64,000 nucleotides of DNA from Humulus lupulus (taxonomy: Eukaryota > Streptophyta > Magnoliopsida > Rosales > Cannabaceae). Below are positions 35,714 through 49,558 of this stretch, piece after piece. Location: contig NC_084802.1 of assembly GCF_963169125.1 (NCBI RefSeq), positions 36,106,607-36,170,606 on the forward strand. The letters are read 5' to 3'. Below the pieces are notes generated by a model, which was given only the letters and a program-made list of their open reading frames with translations, did not search any database and was not told where the DNA came from. Positions within the stretch are counted from its first letter, which is position 1. The number at the start of each line of letters is the position of its first letter. Made by a program: the position numbers and the translations under genes.

Positions 35714-38700
35714 ATGCTAGGATATATATAGTCTTTGAGTCTTTCCATTTGAAGAGGTGCATTAACAATTCCCACTTCTCAATACCATATTTAAGATGTG
35801 CAATTATTTTGTATTTTTAATGCTAAAAAATTTCAATATTAATTGTAAACCACAATTGGCAAAGCCGAAATTAGGGTTTGTATATTAATAAATTTTATAC
35901 TTCTAATTATAATTTTTGAAATTAGGGTTTAGATAGTTGGTTATTGTCTTTGAATATGAAGAGGTGTATTTAATATTTAACATATATTCAATATTTAATT
36001 GTTCAAGCTAACTATTAGTGTAGGCCCTAATTATGCAAATGAATTAAATTTTCCAATTCTCAATACCATAATTATAATATTTGAAAAGAAAAACACAATA
36101 ATTAACCCTATATTTTTGTAGCCGAAATTAATGATAAAAAATATATATTTATATAATAATTAATTATTTTCCAAATGCTAGGATATATATAGTCTTTGAG
36201 TCTTTCAATTTGAAGAGGTGCATTAACAATTCCCACTTCTCAATACCATATTTAAGATGTGCAATTATTTTGTATTTATAATGCTAAAAAATTTCAATAT
36301 TAATTGTAAACCACATTGGCATAGCAAAAATTAGGGTTTGTATATTAATAAATTTTACACACCTAATTATAATTTTTGAAATTAGGGTTTAGATAGTTGG
36401 TTATTGTCTTTGAATATGAAGAGGTGCATTTAATATTTAACGTATATTCAATATTTAATTGTTCAAACTAACTATTAGTGTAGGCCATAATTATGCAAAT
36501 GAATTAAATTTTCCAATTATCAATACCATATTTATAATATTTGTAAAAAAAACGCAATAATTAACCCTATATTGTTGTAGACGAAATTAATAATAAAAAA
36601 TATATTTTTATATAATAATTAATTATTTGCCAAATGCTAGGATATATATAGTCTTTGAGTCTTTCAATTTGAAGAGGTGCATTAACAATTCCCACTTCTC
36701 AATACCATATTTAAGATGTGCAATTATTTTGTATTTTTAATGCTAAAAAATTTAAATATTAATTGTAAACCACAATTGGCAAAGCCGAAATTAGGGTTTG
36801 ATATTAATAAATTTTATACTTCTAATTATAATTTTTGAAATTAGGGTTTAGATAGTTGGTTATTGTCTTTGAATATGAAGAGGTGCATTTAATATTTAAC
36901 ATATATTCAATATTTAATTGTTCAAGCTAACTATCAGTGTAGGCCCTAATTATGCAAATGAATTAAATTTTCAAATTCTCAATACCAAAGTTATAATATT
37001 TGAAAAAAAAAACACAATAATTAACCCTATATTTTTGTAGCCGAAATTAATGATAAAAAATATAATTTTATATAATAATTAATTATTTACCAAATGCTAG
37101 GATATATATATATAGTCTTTGAGTCTTTCAATTTGAAGATGTGCATTAACAATTCCCATTTCTCAATACCATATTAAAGATGTGCAATTATTTTGTATTT
37201 TTAATGCTAAAAAATTTCAATATTAATTGTAAACCACAATTGGCATAGCCGAAATTAGGGGTTTTAATATTAATAAATTTTACACATCTAATTATAATTT
37301 TTGAAATTAGGGTTTAGATAGTTGGTTATTGGCTTTGAATATGAAGATGTGCATTTAATATTTAACGTATATTCAATATTTAATTATTCAAACTAACTAT
37401 TAGTGTAGGCCATAATTATGCAAATGAATTAAATTTCCCAATTCTCAATACCATATTTATAATATTTGAAAAAAAAACACAATAATTAACCCTATATTGT
37501 AGTAGCCGAAATTAATAATAAAAAATATATTTTAATAAAATAATTAATTATTTCCCAAATGCAAGGATATATATATAGTCTTTGAGTCTTTCAATTTGAA
37601 GATGTGCATTAACAATTCCCACTTCTCAATAACATATTTAAGATATGCAATTATTTTGTATTTTTAATGCTAAAAAATTTCAATATTAATTGTAAACCAC
37701 AATTGGCATAGCCGAAATTAGGGTTTTTAATATTAATAAATTTTACACATCTAATTATAATTTTTGAAATTAGGGTTTAGATAGTCGGTTATTGTCTTTG
37801 AATATGAAGAGGTGCATTTAATATTTAACATATATTCAATATTTAATTGTTCAAACTAACTATTAGTGTAGGCCCTAATTATGCAAATGAATTAAATTTT
37901 CCAATTCTCAATACCATATTTATAATATTTGAAAAAAAAAACACAATAATTAACCCTATATTGTAGTAGCCGAAATTAATTATAAAAAATATATTTTTAT
38001 ATAATAATTAATTATTTGCTAAATGCTAGGATATATATAGTCTTTGAGTCTTTTAATTTGAAGAGGTGCATTAACAATTCCCACTTCTCAATACCATATT
38101 TAAGATGTGCAATTATTTTGTATTTTTAATGCTAAAAAATTTCAATATTAATTATAAACCACAATTGGCAAAGCCGAAATTAGGGTTTGTATATTAATAA
38201 ATTTTATACTTCTAATTATAATTTTTGAAATTAGGGTTTAGATAGGTTGTTATTGTCTTTGAATATGAAGCGGTGCATTTAATATTTAACATATACTCAA
38301 TATTTAATTGTTCAAGCTAACTATTAGTGTAGGCCCTAATTATGCAAATGAATTAAATTTTCCAATTATCAATACCATATTTATAATATTTGTAAAAAAA
38401 ACGCAATAATTAACCCTATATTGTTGTAGACGAAATTAATAATAAAAAATATATTTTTATATAATAATTAATTATTTACCAAATGCTAGGATATATATAT
38501 AGTCTTTGAGTCTTTCAATTTGAAGATGTGCATTAACAATTCCCATTTCTCAATACCATATTAAAGATGTGCAATTATTTTGTATTTTTAATGCTAAAAA
38601 ATTTCAATATTAATTGTAAACCACAATTGGCATAGCCGAAATTAGGGGTTTTAATATTAATAAATTTTACACATCTAATTATAATTTTTGAACTTAGGGT

Positions 38701-40788
38701 TTAGATAGTTGGTTATTGTCTTTGAATATGAAGAGGTGGATTTAATATTTAACATATATTCAATATTTAATTGTTCAAACTAACTATTAGTGTAGGCCCT
38801 AATTATGCAAATGAATTAAATTTTCCAATTCTCAATACCATATTTATAATATATGAAAAAAAAACACAATAATTAACCCTATATTGTTGTAGCCGAAATT
38901 AATAATAAAAAATATATTTTTATATAATAATTAATTATTTGCTAAATGCTAGGACATATATAGTCTTTGAGTCTTTCAATTTGAAGAGGTGCATTAACAA
39001 TTCCCACTTCTCAATACCATATTTAAGATGTGCAATTATTTTGTATTTTTAATGCTAAAAAATTTCAATATTAATTGTAAACCACATTGGCATAGCAAAA
39101 ATTAGGGTTTGTATATTAATAAATTTTACACACCTAATTATAATTTTTGAAATTAGGGTTTAGATAGTTGGTTATTGTCTTTGAATATGAAGAGGTGCAT
39201 TTAATATTTAACGTATATTCAATATTTAATTGTTCAAACTAACTATTAGTGTAGGCCATAATTATGCAAATGAATCTAATTTTCCAATTATCAATACCAT
39301 ATTTATAATATTTGTAAAAAAAACGCAATAATTAACCCTATATTGTTGTAGACGAAATTAATAATAAAAAATATATTTTTATATAATAATTAATTATTTG
39401 CCAAATGCTAGGATATATATAGTCTTTGAGTCTTTCAATTTGAAGAGGTGCATTAACAATTCCCACTTCTCAATACCATATTTAAGATGTGCAATTATTT
39501 TGTATTTTTAATGCTCATAAATTTCAATATTAATTGTAAACCACATTGGCATAGCCAAAATTAGGCTTTGTATATTAATAAATTTTACACATCTAATTAT
39601 AATTTTTGAAATTACGGTTTAGATAGTTGGACATTGTCTTTGAATATGAAGAGGTGCATTTAATATTTAACGTATATTCAATATTTAATTATTCAAACTA
39701 ACTATTAGTGTAGGCCATAATTATGCAAATGAATTAAATTTCCCAATTCTCAATACCATATTTATAATATTTGAAAAAAAAAACACAATAATTAACCCTA
39801 TATTGTAGTAGCCGAAATTAATAATAAAAAATATATTTTTATAAAATAATTAATTATTTACCAAATGCAAGGATATATATATTGTCTTTGAGTCTTTCAA
39901 TTTGAAGAGGTGCATTAACAATTCCCACTTCTCAATACCATATTTAAGATGTGCAATTATTTTGTATTTTTAATGCTAATAAATTTCAATATTAATTGTA
40001 AACCACATTGGCATAGCCAAAATTAGGCTTTGTATATTAATAAATTTTACACATCTAATTATAATTTTTGAAATTACGGTTTAGATAGTTGGACATTGTC
40101 TTTGAATATGAAGAGGTGCATTTAATATTTAACGTATATTCAATATTTAATTATTCAAACTAACTATTAGTGTAGGCCATAATTATGCAAATGAATTAAA
40201 TTTCCCAATTCTCAATACCATATTTATAATATTTGAAAAAAAAACACAATAATTAACCCTATATTGTAGTAGCCGAAATTAATAATAAAAAATATATTTT
40301 TATAAAATAATTAATTATTTACCAAATGCAAGGATATATATATAGTATTTGAGTCTTTCAATTTGAAGATGTGCATTAACAATTCCCACTTCTCAATAAC
40401 ATATTTAAGATATGCAATTATTTTGTATTTTTAATGCTAAAAAATTTCAATATTAATTGTAAACCACAATTGGCATAGCCGAAATTAGGGTTTTTAATAT
40501 TAATAAATTTTACACATCTAATTATAATTTTTGAAATTAGGGTTTAGATAGTCGGTTATTGTCTTTGAATATGAAGAGGTGCATTTAATATTTAACATAT
40601 ATTCAATATTTAATTGTTCAAACTAACTATTAGTGTAGGCCCTAATTATGCAAATGAATTAAATTTTCCAATTATCAATACCATATTTATAATATTTGTA
40701 AAAAAAACGCAATAATTAACCCTATATTGTTGTAGACGAAATTAATAATAAAAAATATATTTTTATATAATAATTAATTATTTGCCAA
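35714..40788. repeat. HOR block 2, copy 3 (11 monomers, 5,075 bp)
   Basis: Same order and spacing as copy 2. Private variant shared with copy 4: GTCTTTCCATTTGAAG near 35740 and 40815. One private change: GGATATATATATTGTC near 39872. Confidence 0.92.
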
Positions 40789-43700
40789 ATGCTAGGATAT
40801 ATATAGTCTTTGAGTCTTTCCATTTGAAGAGGTGCATTAACAATTCCCACTTCTCAATACCATATTTAAGATGTGCAATTATTTTGTATTTTTAATGCTA
40901 AAAAATTTCAATATTAATTGTAAACCACAATTGGCAAAGCCGAAATTAGGGTTTGTATATTAATAAATTTTATACTTCTAATTATAATTTTTGAAATTAG
41001 GGTTTAGATAGTTGGTTATTGTCTTTGAATATGAAGAGGTGTATTTAATATTTAACATATATTCAATATTTAATTGTTCAAGCTAACTATTAGTGTAGGC
41101 CCTAATTATGCAAATGAATTAAATTTTCCAATTCTCAATACCATAATTATAATATTTGAAAAGAAAAACACAATAATTAACCCTATATTTTTGTAGCCGA
41201 AATTAATGATAAAAAATATATATTTATATAATAATTAATTATTTTCCAAATGCTAGGATATATATAGTCTTTGAGTCTTTCAATTTGAAGAGGTGCATTA
41301 ACAATTCCCACTTCTCAATACCATATTTAAGATGTGCAATTATTTTGTATTTATAATGCTAAAAAATTTCAATATTAATTGTAAACCACATTGGCATAGC
41401 AAAAATTAGGGTTTGTATATTAATAAATTTTACACACCTAATTATAATTTTTGAAATTAGGGTTTAGATAGTTGGTTATTGTCTTTGAATATGAAGAGGT
41501 GCATTTAATATTTAACGTATATTCAATATTTAATTGTTCAAACTAACTATTAGTGTAGGCCATAATTATGCAAATGAATTAAATTTTCCAATTATCAATA
41601 CCATATTTATAATATTTGTAAAAAAAACGCAATAATTAACCCTATATTGTTGTAGACGAAATTAATAATAAAAAATATATTTTTATATAATAATTAATTA
41701 TTTGCCAAATGCTAGGATATATATAGTCTTTGAGTCTTTCAATTTGAAGAGGTGCATTAACAATTCCCACTTCTCAATACCATATTTAAGATGTGCAATT
41801 ATTTTGTATTTTTAATGCTAAAAAATTTAAATATTAATTGTAAACCACAATTGGCAAAGCCGAAATTAGGGTTTGATATTAATAAATTTTATACTTCTAA
41901 TTATAATTTTTGAAATTAGGGTTCAGATAGTTGGTTATTGTCTTTGAATATGAAGAGGTGCATTTAATATTTAACATATATTCAATATTTAATTGTTCAA
42001 GCTAACTATCAGTGTAGGCCCTAATTATGCAAATGAATTAAATTTTCAAATTCTCAATACCAAAGTTATAATATTTGAAAAAAAAAACACAATAATTAAC
42101 CCTATATTTTTGTAGCCGAAATTAATGATAAAAAATATAATTTTATATAATAATTAATTATTTACCAAATGCTAGGATATATATATATAGTCTTTGAGTC
42201 TTTCAATTTGAAGATGTGCATTAACAATTCCCATTTCTCAATACCATATTAAAGATGTGCAATTATTTTGTATTTTTAATGCTAAAAAATTTCAATATTA
42301 ATTGTAAACCACAATTGGCATAGCCGAAATTAGGGGTTTTAATATTAATAAATTTTACACATCTAATTATAATTTTTGAAATTAGGGTTTAGATAGTTGG
42401 TTATTGTCTTTGAATATGGAGATGTGCATTTAATATTTAACGTATATTCAATATTTAATTATTCAAACTAACTATTAGTGTAGGCCATAATTATGCAAAT
42501 GAATTAAATTTCCCAATTCTCAATACCATATTTATAATATTTGAAAAAAAAACACAATAATTAACCCTATATTGTAGTAGCCGAAATTAATAATAAAAAA
42601 TATATTTTAATAAAATAATTAATTATTTCCCAAATGCAAGGATATATATATAGTCTTTGAGTCTTTCAATTTGAAGATGTGCATTAACAATTCCCACTTC
42701 TCAATAACATATTTAAGATATGCAATTATTTTGTATTTTTAATGCTAAAAAATTTCAATATTAATTGTAAACCACAATTGGCATAGCCGAAATTAGGGTT
42801 TTTAATATTAATAAATTTTACACATCTAATTATAATTTTTGAAATTAGGGTTTATATAGTCGGTTATTGTCTTTGAATATGAAGAGGTGCATTTAATATT
42901 TAACATATATTCAATATTTAATTGTTCAAACTAACTATTAGTGTAGGCCCTAATTATGCAAATGAATTAAATTTTCCAATTCTCAATACCATATTTATAA
43001 TATTTGAAAAAAAAAACACAATAATTAACCCTATATTGTAGTAGCCGAAATTAATTATAAAAAATATATTTTTATATAATAATTAATTATTTGCTAAATG
43101 CTAGGATATATATAGTCTTTGAGTCTTTTAATTTGAAGAGGTGCATTAACAATTCCCACTTCTCAATACCATATTTAAGATGTGCAATTATTTTGTATTT
43201 TTAATGCTAAAAAATTTCAATATTAATTATAAACCACAATTGGCAAAGCCGAAATTAGGGTTTGTATATTAATAAATTTTATACTTCTAATTATAATTTT
43301 TGAAATTAGGGTTTAGATAGTTGGTTATTGTCTTTGAATATGAAGCGGTGCATTTAATATTTAACATATACTCAATATTTAATTGTTCAAGCTAACTATT
43401 AGTGTAGGCCCTAATTATGCAAATGAATTAAATTTTCCAATTATCAATACCATATTTATAATATTTGTAAAAAAAACGCAATAATTAACCCTATATTGTT
43501 GTAGACGAAATTAATAATAAAAAATATATTTTTATATAATAATTAATTATTTACCAAATGCTAGGATATATATATAGTCTTTGAGTCTTTCAATTTGAAG
43601 ATGTGCATTAACAATTCCCATTTCTCAATACCATATTAAAGATGTGCAATTATTTTGTATTTTTAATGCTAAAAAATTTCAATATTAATTGTAAACCACA

Positions 43701-45700
43701 ATTGGCATAGCCGAAATTAGGGGTTTTAATATTAATAAATTTTACACATCTAATTATAATTTTTGAACTTAGGGTTTAGATAGTTGGTTATTGTCTTTGA
43801 ATATGAAGAGGTGGATTTAATATTTAACATATATTCAATATTTAATTGTTCAAACTAACTATTAGTGTAGGCCCTAATTATGCAAATGAATTAAATTTTC
43901 CAATTCTCAATACCATATTTATAATATATGAAAAAAAAACACAATAATTAACCCTATATTGTTGTAGCCGAAATTAATAATAAAAAATATATTTTTATAT
44001 AATAATTAATTATTAGCTAAATGCTAGGACATATATAGTCTTTGAGTCTTTCAATTTGAAGAGGTGCATTAACAATTCCCACTTCTCAATACCATATTTA
44101 AGATGTGCAATTATTTTGTATTTTTAATGCTAAAAAATTTCAATATTAATTGTAAACCACATTGGCATAGCAAAAATTAGGGTTTGTATATTAATAAATT
44201 TTACACACCTAATTATAATTTTTGAAATTAGGGTTTAGATAGTTGGTTATTGTCTTTGAATATGAAGAGGTGCATTTAATATTTAACGTATATTCAATAT
44301 TTAATTGTTCAAACTAACTATTAGTGTAGGCCATAATTATGCAAATGAATCTAATTTTCCAATTATCAATACCATATTTATAATATTTGTAAAAAAAACG
44401 CAATAATTAACCCTATATTGTTGTAGACGAAATTAATAATAAAAAATATATTTTTATATAATAATTAATTATTTGCCAAATGCTAGGATATATATAGTCT
44501 TTGAGTCTTTCAATTTGAAGAGGTGCATTAACAATTCCCACTTCTCAATACCATATTTAAGATGTGCAATTATTTTGTATTTTTAATGCTCATAAATTTC
44601 AATATTAATTGTAAACCACATTGGCATAGCCAAAATTAGGCTTTGTATATTAATAAATTTTACACATCTAATTATAATTTTTGAAATTACGGTTTAGATA
44701 GTTGGACATTGTCTTTGAATATGAAGAGGTGCATTTAATATTTAACGTATATTCAATATTTAATTATTCAAACTAACTATTAGTGTAGGCCATAATTATG
44801 CAAATGAATTAAATTTCCCAATTCTCAATACCATATTTATAATATTTGAAAAAAAAAACACAATAATTAACCCTATATTGTAGTAGCCGAAATTAATAAT
44901 AAAAAATATATTTTTATAAAATAATTAATTATTTACCAAATGCAAGGATATATATATAGTCTTTGAGTCTTTCAATTTGAAGAGGTGCATTAACAATTCC
45001 CACTTCTCAATACCATATTTAAGATGTGCAATTATTTTGTATTTTTAATGCTAATAAATTTCAATATTAATTGTAAACCACATTGGCATAGCCAAAATTA
45101 GGCTTTGTATATTAATAAATTTTACACATCTAATTATAATTTTTGAAATTACGGTTTAGATAGTTGGACATTGTCTTTGAATATGAAGAGGTGCATTTAA
45201 TATTTAACGTATATTCAATATTTAATTATTCAAACTAACTATTAGTGTAGGCCATAATTATGCAAATGAATTAAATTTCCCAATTCTCAATACCATATTT
45301 ATAATATTTGAAAAAAAAACACAATAATTAACCCTATATTGTAGTAGCCGAAATTAATAATAAAAAATATATTTTTATAAAATAATTAATTATTTACCAA
45401 ATGCAAGGATATATATATAGTATTTGAGTCTTTCAATTTGAAGATGTGCATTAACAATTCCCACTTCTCAATAACATATTTAAGATATGCAATTATTTTG
45501 TATTTTTAATGCTAAAAAATTTCAATATTAATTGTAAACCACAATTGGCATAGCCGAAATTAGGGTTTTTAATATTAATAAATTTTACACATCTAATTAT
45601 AATTTTAGAAATTAGGGTTTAGATAGTCGGTTATTGTCTTTGAATATGAAGAGGTGCATTTAATATTTAACATATATTCAATATTTAATTGTTCAAACTA
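40789..45700. repeat. HOR block 2, copy 4 (11 monomers, diverging at its end)
   Basis: Starts 40793-45405 each lie 5,075 bases after their partners. Homology in the last E unit (45405) changes near 45605 (AATTTTAGAAATT) and is gone by about 45745, where the sequence follows the pattern seen at about 29595. Private changes: GGGTTCAGATAG near 41920 and TTATTAGCTAAATG near 44010. Confidence 0.9.
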
Positions 45701-45868
45701 ACTATTAGTGTAGGCCCTAATTATGCAAATGAATTAAATTTTCCAATTCTCAATACCATATTTATAATATTTGAAAAAAAAAACACAATAATTAACCCTA
45801 TATTGTAGTAGCCGAAATTAATTATAAAAAATATATTTTTATATAATAATTAATTATTTGCTAAATGC

Positions 45869-48800
45869 TAGGATATATATAGTCTTTGAGTCTTTTAATT
45901 TGAAGAGGTGCATTAACAATTCCCACTTCTCAATACCATATTTAAGATGTGCAATTATTTTGTATTTTTAATGCTAAAAAATTTCAATATTAATTATAAA
46001 CCACAATTGGCAAAGCCGAAATTAGGGTTTGTATATTAATAAATTTTATACTTCTAATTATAATTTTTGAAATTAGGGTTTAGATAGTTGGTTATTGTCT
46101 TTGAATATGAAGCGGTGCATTTAATATTTAACATATACTCAATATTTAATTGTTCAAGCTAACTATTAGTGTAGGCCCTAATTATGCAAATGAATTAAAT
46201 TTTCCAATTATCAATACCATATTTATAATATTTGTAAAAAAAACGCAATAATTAACCCTATATTGTTGTAGACGAAATTAATAATAAAAAATATATTTTT
46301 ATATAATAATTAATTATTTACCAAATGCTAGGATATATATATAGTCTTTGAGTCTTTCAATTTGAAGATGTGCATTAACAATTCCCATTTCTCAATACCA
46401 TATTAAAGATGTGCAATTATTTTGTATTTTTAATGCTAAAAAATTTCAATATTAATTGTAAACCACAATTGGCATAGCCGAAATTAGGGGTTTTAATATT
46501 AATAAATTTTACACATCTAATTATAATTTTTGAACTTAGGGTTTAGATAGTTGGTTATTGTCTTTGAATATGAAGAGGTGGATTTAATATTTAACATATA
46601 TTCAATATTTAATTGTTCAAACTAACTATTAGTGTAGGCCCTAATTATGCAAATGAATTAAATTTTCCAATTCTCAATACCATATTTATAATATATGAAA
46701 AAAAAACACAATAATTAACCCTATATTGTTGTAGCCGAAATTAATAATAAAAAATATATTTTTATATAATAATTAATTATTTGCTAAATGCTAGGACATA
46801 TATAGTCTTTGAGTCTTTCAATTTGAAGAGGTGCATTAACAATTCCCACTTCTCAATACCATATTTAAGATGTGCAATTATTTTGTATTTTTAATGCTAA
46901 AAAATTTCAATATTAATTGTAAACCACATTGGCATAGCAAAAATTAGGGTTTGTATATTAATAAATTTTACACACCTAATTATAATTTTTGAAATTAGGG
47001 TTTAGATAGTTGGTTATTGTCTTTGAATATGAAGAGGTGCATTTAATATTTAACGTATATTCAATATTTAATTGTTCAAACTAACTATTAGTGTAGGCCA
47101 TAATTATGCAAATGAATCTAATTTTCCAATTATCAATACCATATTTATAATATTTGTAAAAAAAACGCAATAATTAACCCTATATTGTTGTAGACGAAAT
47201 TAATAATAAAAAATATATTTTTATATAATAATTAATTATTTGCCAAATGCTAGGATATATATAGTCTTTGAGTCTTTCAATTTGAAGAGGTGCATTAACA
47301 ATTCCCACTTCTCAATACCATATTTAAGATGTGCAATTATTTTGTATTTTTAATGCTCATAAATTTCAATATTAATTGTAAACCACATTGGCATAGCCAA
47401 AATTAGGCTTTGTATATTAATAAATTTTACACATCTAATTATAATTTTTGAAATTACGGTTTAGATAGTTGGACATTGTCTTTGAATATGAAGAGGTGCA
47501 TTTAATATTTAACGTATATTCAATATTTAATTATTCAAACTAACTATTAGTGTAGGCCATAATTATGCAAATGAATTAAATTTCCCAATTCTCAATACCA
47601 TATTTATAATATTTGAAAAAAAAAACACAATAATTAACCCTATATTGTAGTAGCCGAAATTAATAATAAAAAATATATTTTTATAAAATAATTAATTATT
47701 TACCAAATGCAAGGATATATATATAGTCTTTGAGTCTTTCAATTTGAAGATGTGCATTAACAATTCCCACTTCTCAATAACATATTTAAGATATGCAATT
47801 ATTTTGTATTTTTAATGCTAAAAAATTTCAATATTAATTGTAAACCACAATTGGCATAGCCGAGATTAGGGTTTTTAATATTAATAAATTTTACACATCT
47901 AATTATAATTTTAGAAATTAGGGTTTAGATAGTCGGTTATTGTCTTTGAATATGAAGAGGTGCATTTAATATTTAACATATATTCAATATTTAATTGTTC
48001 AAACTAACTATTAGTGTAGGCCCTAATTATGCAAATGAATTAAATTTTCCAATTCTCAATACCATATTTATAATATTTGAAAAAAAAAACACAATAATTA
48101 ACCCTATATTGTAGTAGCCGAAATTAATTATAAAAAATATATTTTTATATAATAATTAATTATTTGCTAAATGCTAGGATATATATAGTCTTTGAGTCTT
48201 TTAATTTGAAGAGGTGCATTAACAATTCCCACTTCTCAATACCATATTTAAGATGTGCAATTATTTTGTATTTTTAATGCTAAAAAATTTCAATATTAAT
48301 TATAAACCACAATTGGCAAAGCCGAAATTAGGGTTTGTATATTAATAAATTTTATACTTCTAATTATAATTTTTGAAATTAGGGTTTAGATAGTTGGTTA
48401 TTGTCTTTGAATATGAAGCGGTGCATTTAATATTTAACATATACTCAATATTTAATTGTTCAAGCTAACTATTAGTGTAGGCCCTAATTATGCAAATGAA
48501 TTAAATTTTCCAATTATCTATACCATATTTATAATATTTGTAAAAAAAACGCAATAATTAACCCTATATTGTTGTAGACGAAAATAATAATAAAAAATAT
48601 ATTTTTATATAATAATTAATTATTTACCAAATGCTAGGATATATATATATAGTCTTTGAGTCTTTCAATTTGAAGATGTGCATTAACAATTCCCATTTCT
48701 CAATACCATATTAAAGATGTGCAATTATTTTGTATTTTTAATGCTAAAAAATTTCAATATTAATTGTAAACCACAATTGGCATAGCCGAAATTAGGGGTT

Positions 48801-49558
48801 TTAATATTAATAAATTTTACACATCTAATTATAATTTTTGAACTTAGGGTTTAGATAGTTGGTTATTGTCTTTGAATATGAAGAGGTGTATTTAATATTT
48901 AACATATATTCAATATTTAATTGTTCAAACTAACTATTAGTGTAGGCCCTAATTATGCAAATGAATTAAATTTTCCAATTCTCAATACCATATTTATAAT
49001 ATATGAAAAAAAAACACAATAATTAACCCTATATTGTTGTAGCCGAAATTAATAATAAAAAATATATTTTTATATAATAATTAATTATTTGCTAAATGCT
49101 AGGACATATATAGTCTTTGAGTCTTTCAATTTGAAGAGGTGCATTAACAATTCCCACTTCTCAATACCATATTTAAGATGTGCAATTATTTTGTATTTTT
49201 AATGCTAAAAAATTTCAATATTAATTGTAAACCACATTGGCATAGCAAAAATTAGGGTTTGTATATTAATAAATTTTACACACCTAATTATAATTTTTGA
49301 AAATAGGGTTTAGATAGTTGGTTATTGTCTTTGAATATGAAGAGGTGCATTTAATATTTAACGTATATTCAATATTTAATTGTTCAAACTAACTATTAGT
49401 GTAGGCCATAATTATGCAAACGAATTAAATTTTCCAATTATCAATACCATATTTATAATATTTGAAAAAAAAACACAATAATTAACCCTATATTGTTGTA
49501 GACGAAATTAATAATAAAAAATATATTTTTATATAATAATTAATTATTTGCCAAATGC
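45869..49558. repeat. HOR transition segment: A B C D E A B C
   Basis: Eight monomers following the basal order without the G-F-G' insertion. The 47711-48640 part shares rare variants with 29255-30180 (CCGAGATTAGG, TTATCTATACC, GACGAAAATAATAA), so it was copied from that neighbourhood or its ancestor, about 18.5 kb away. Confidence 0.75.
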
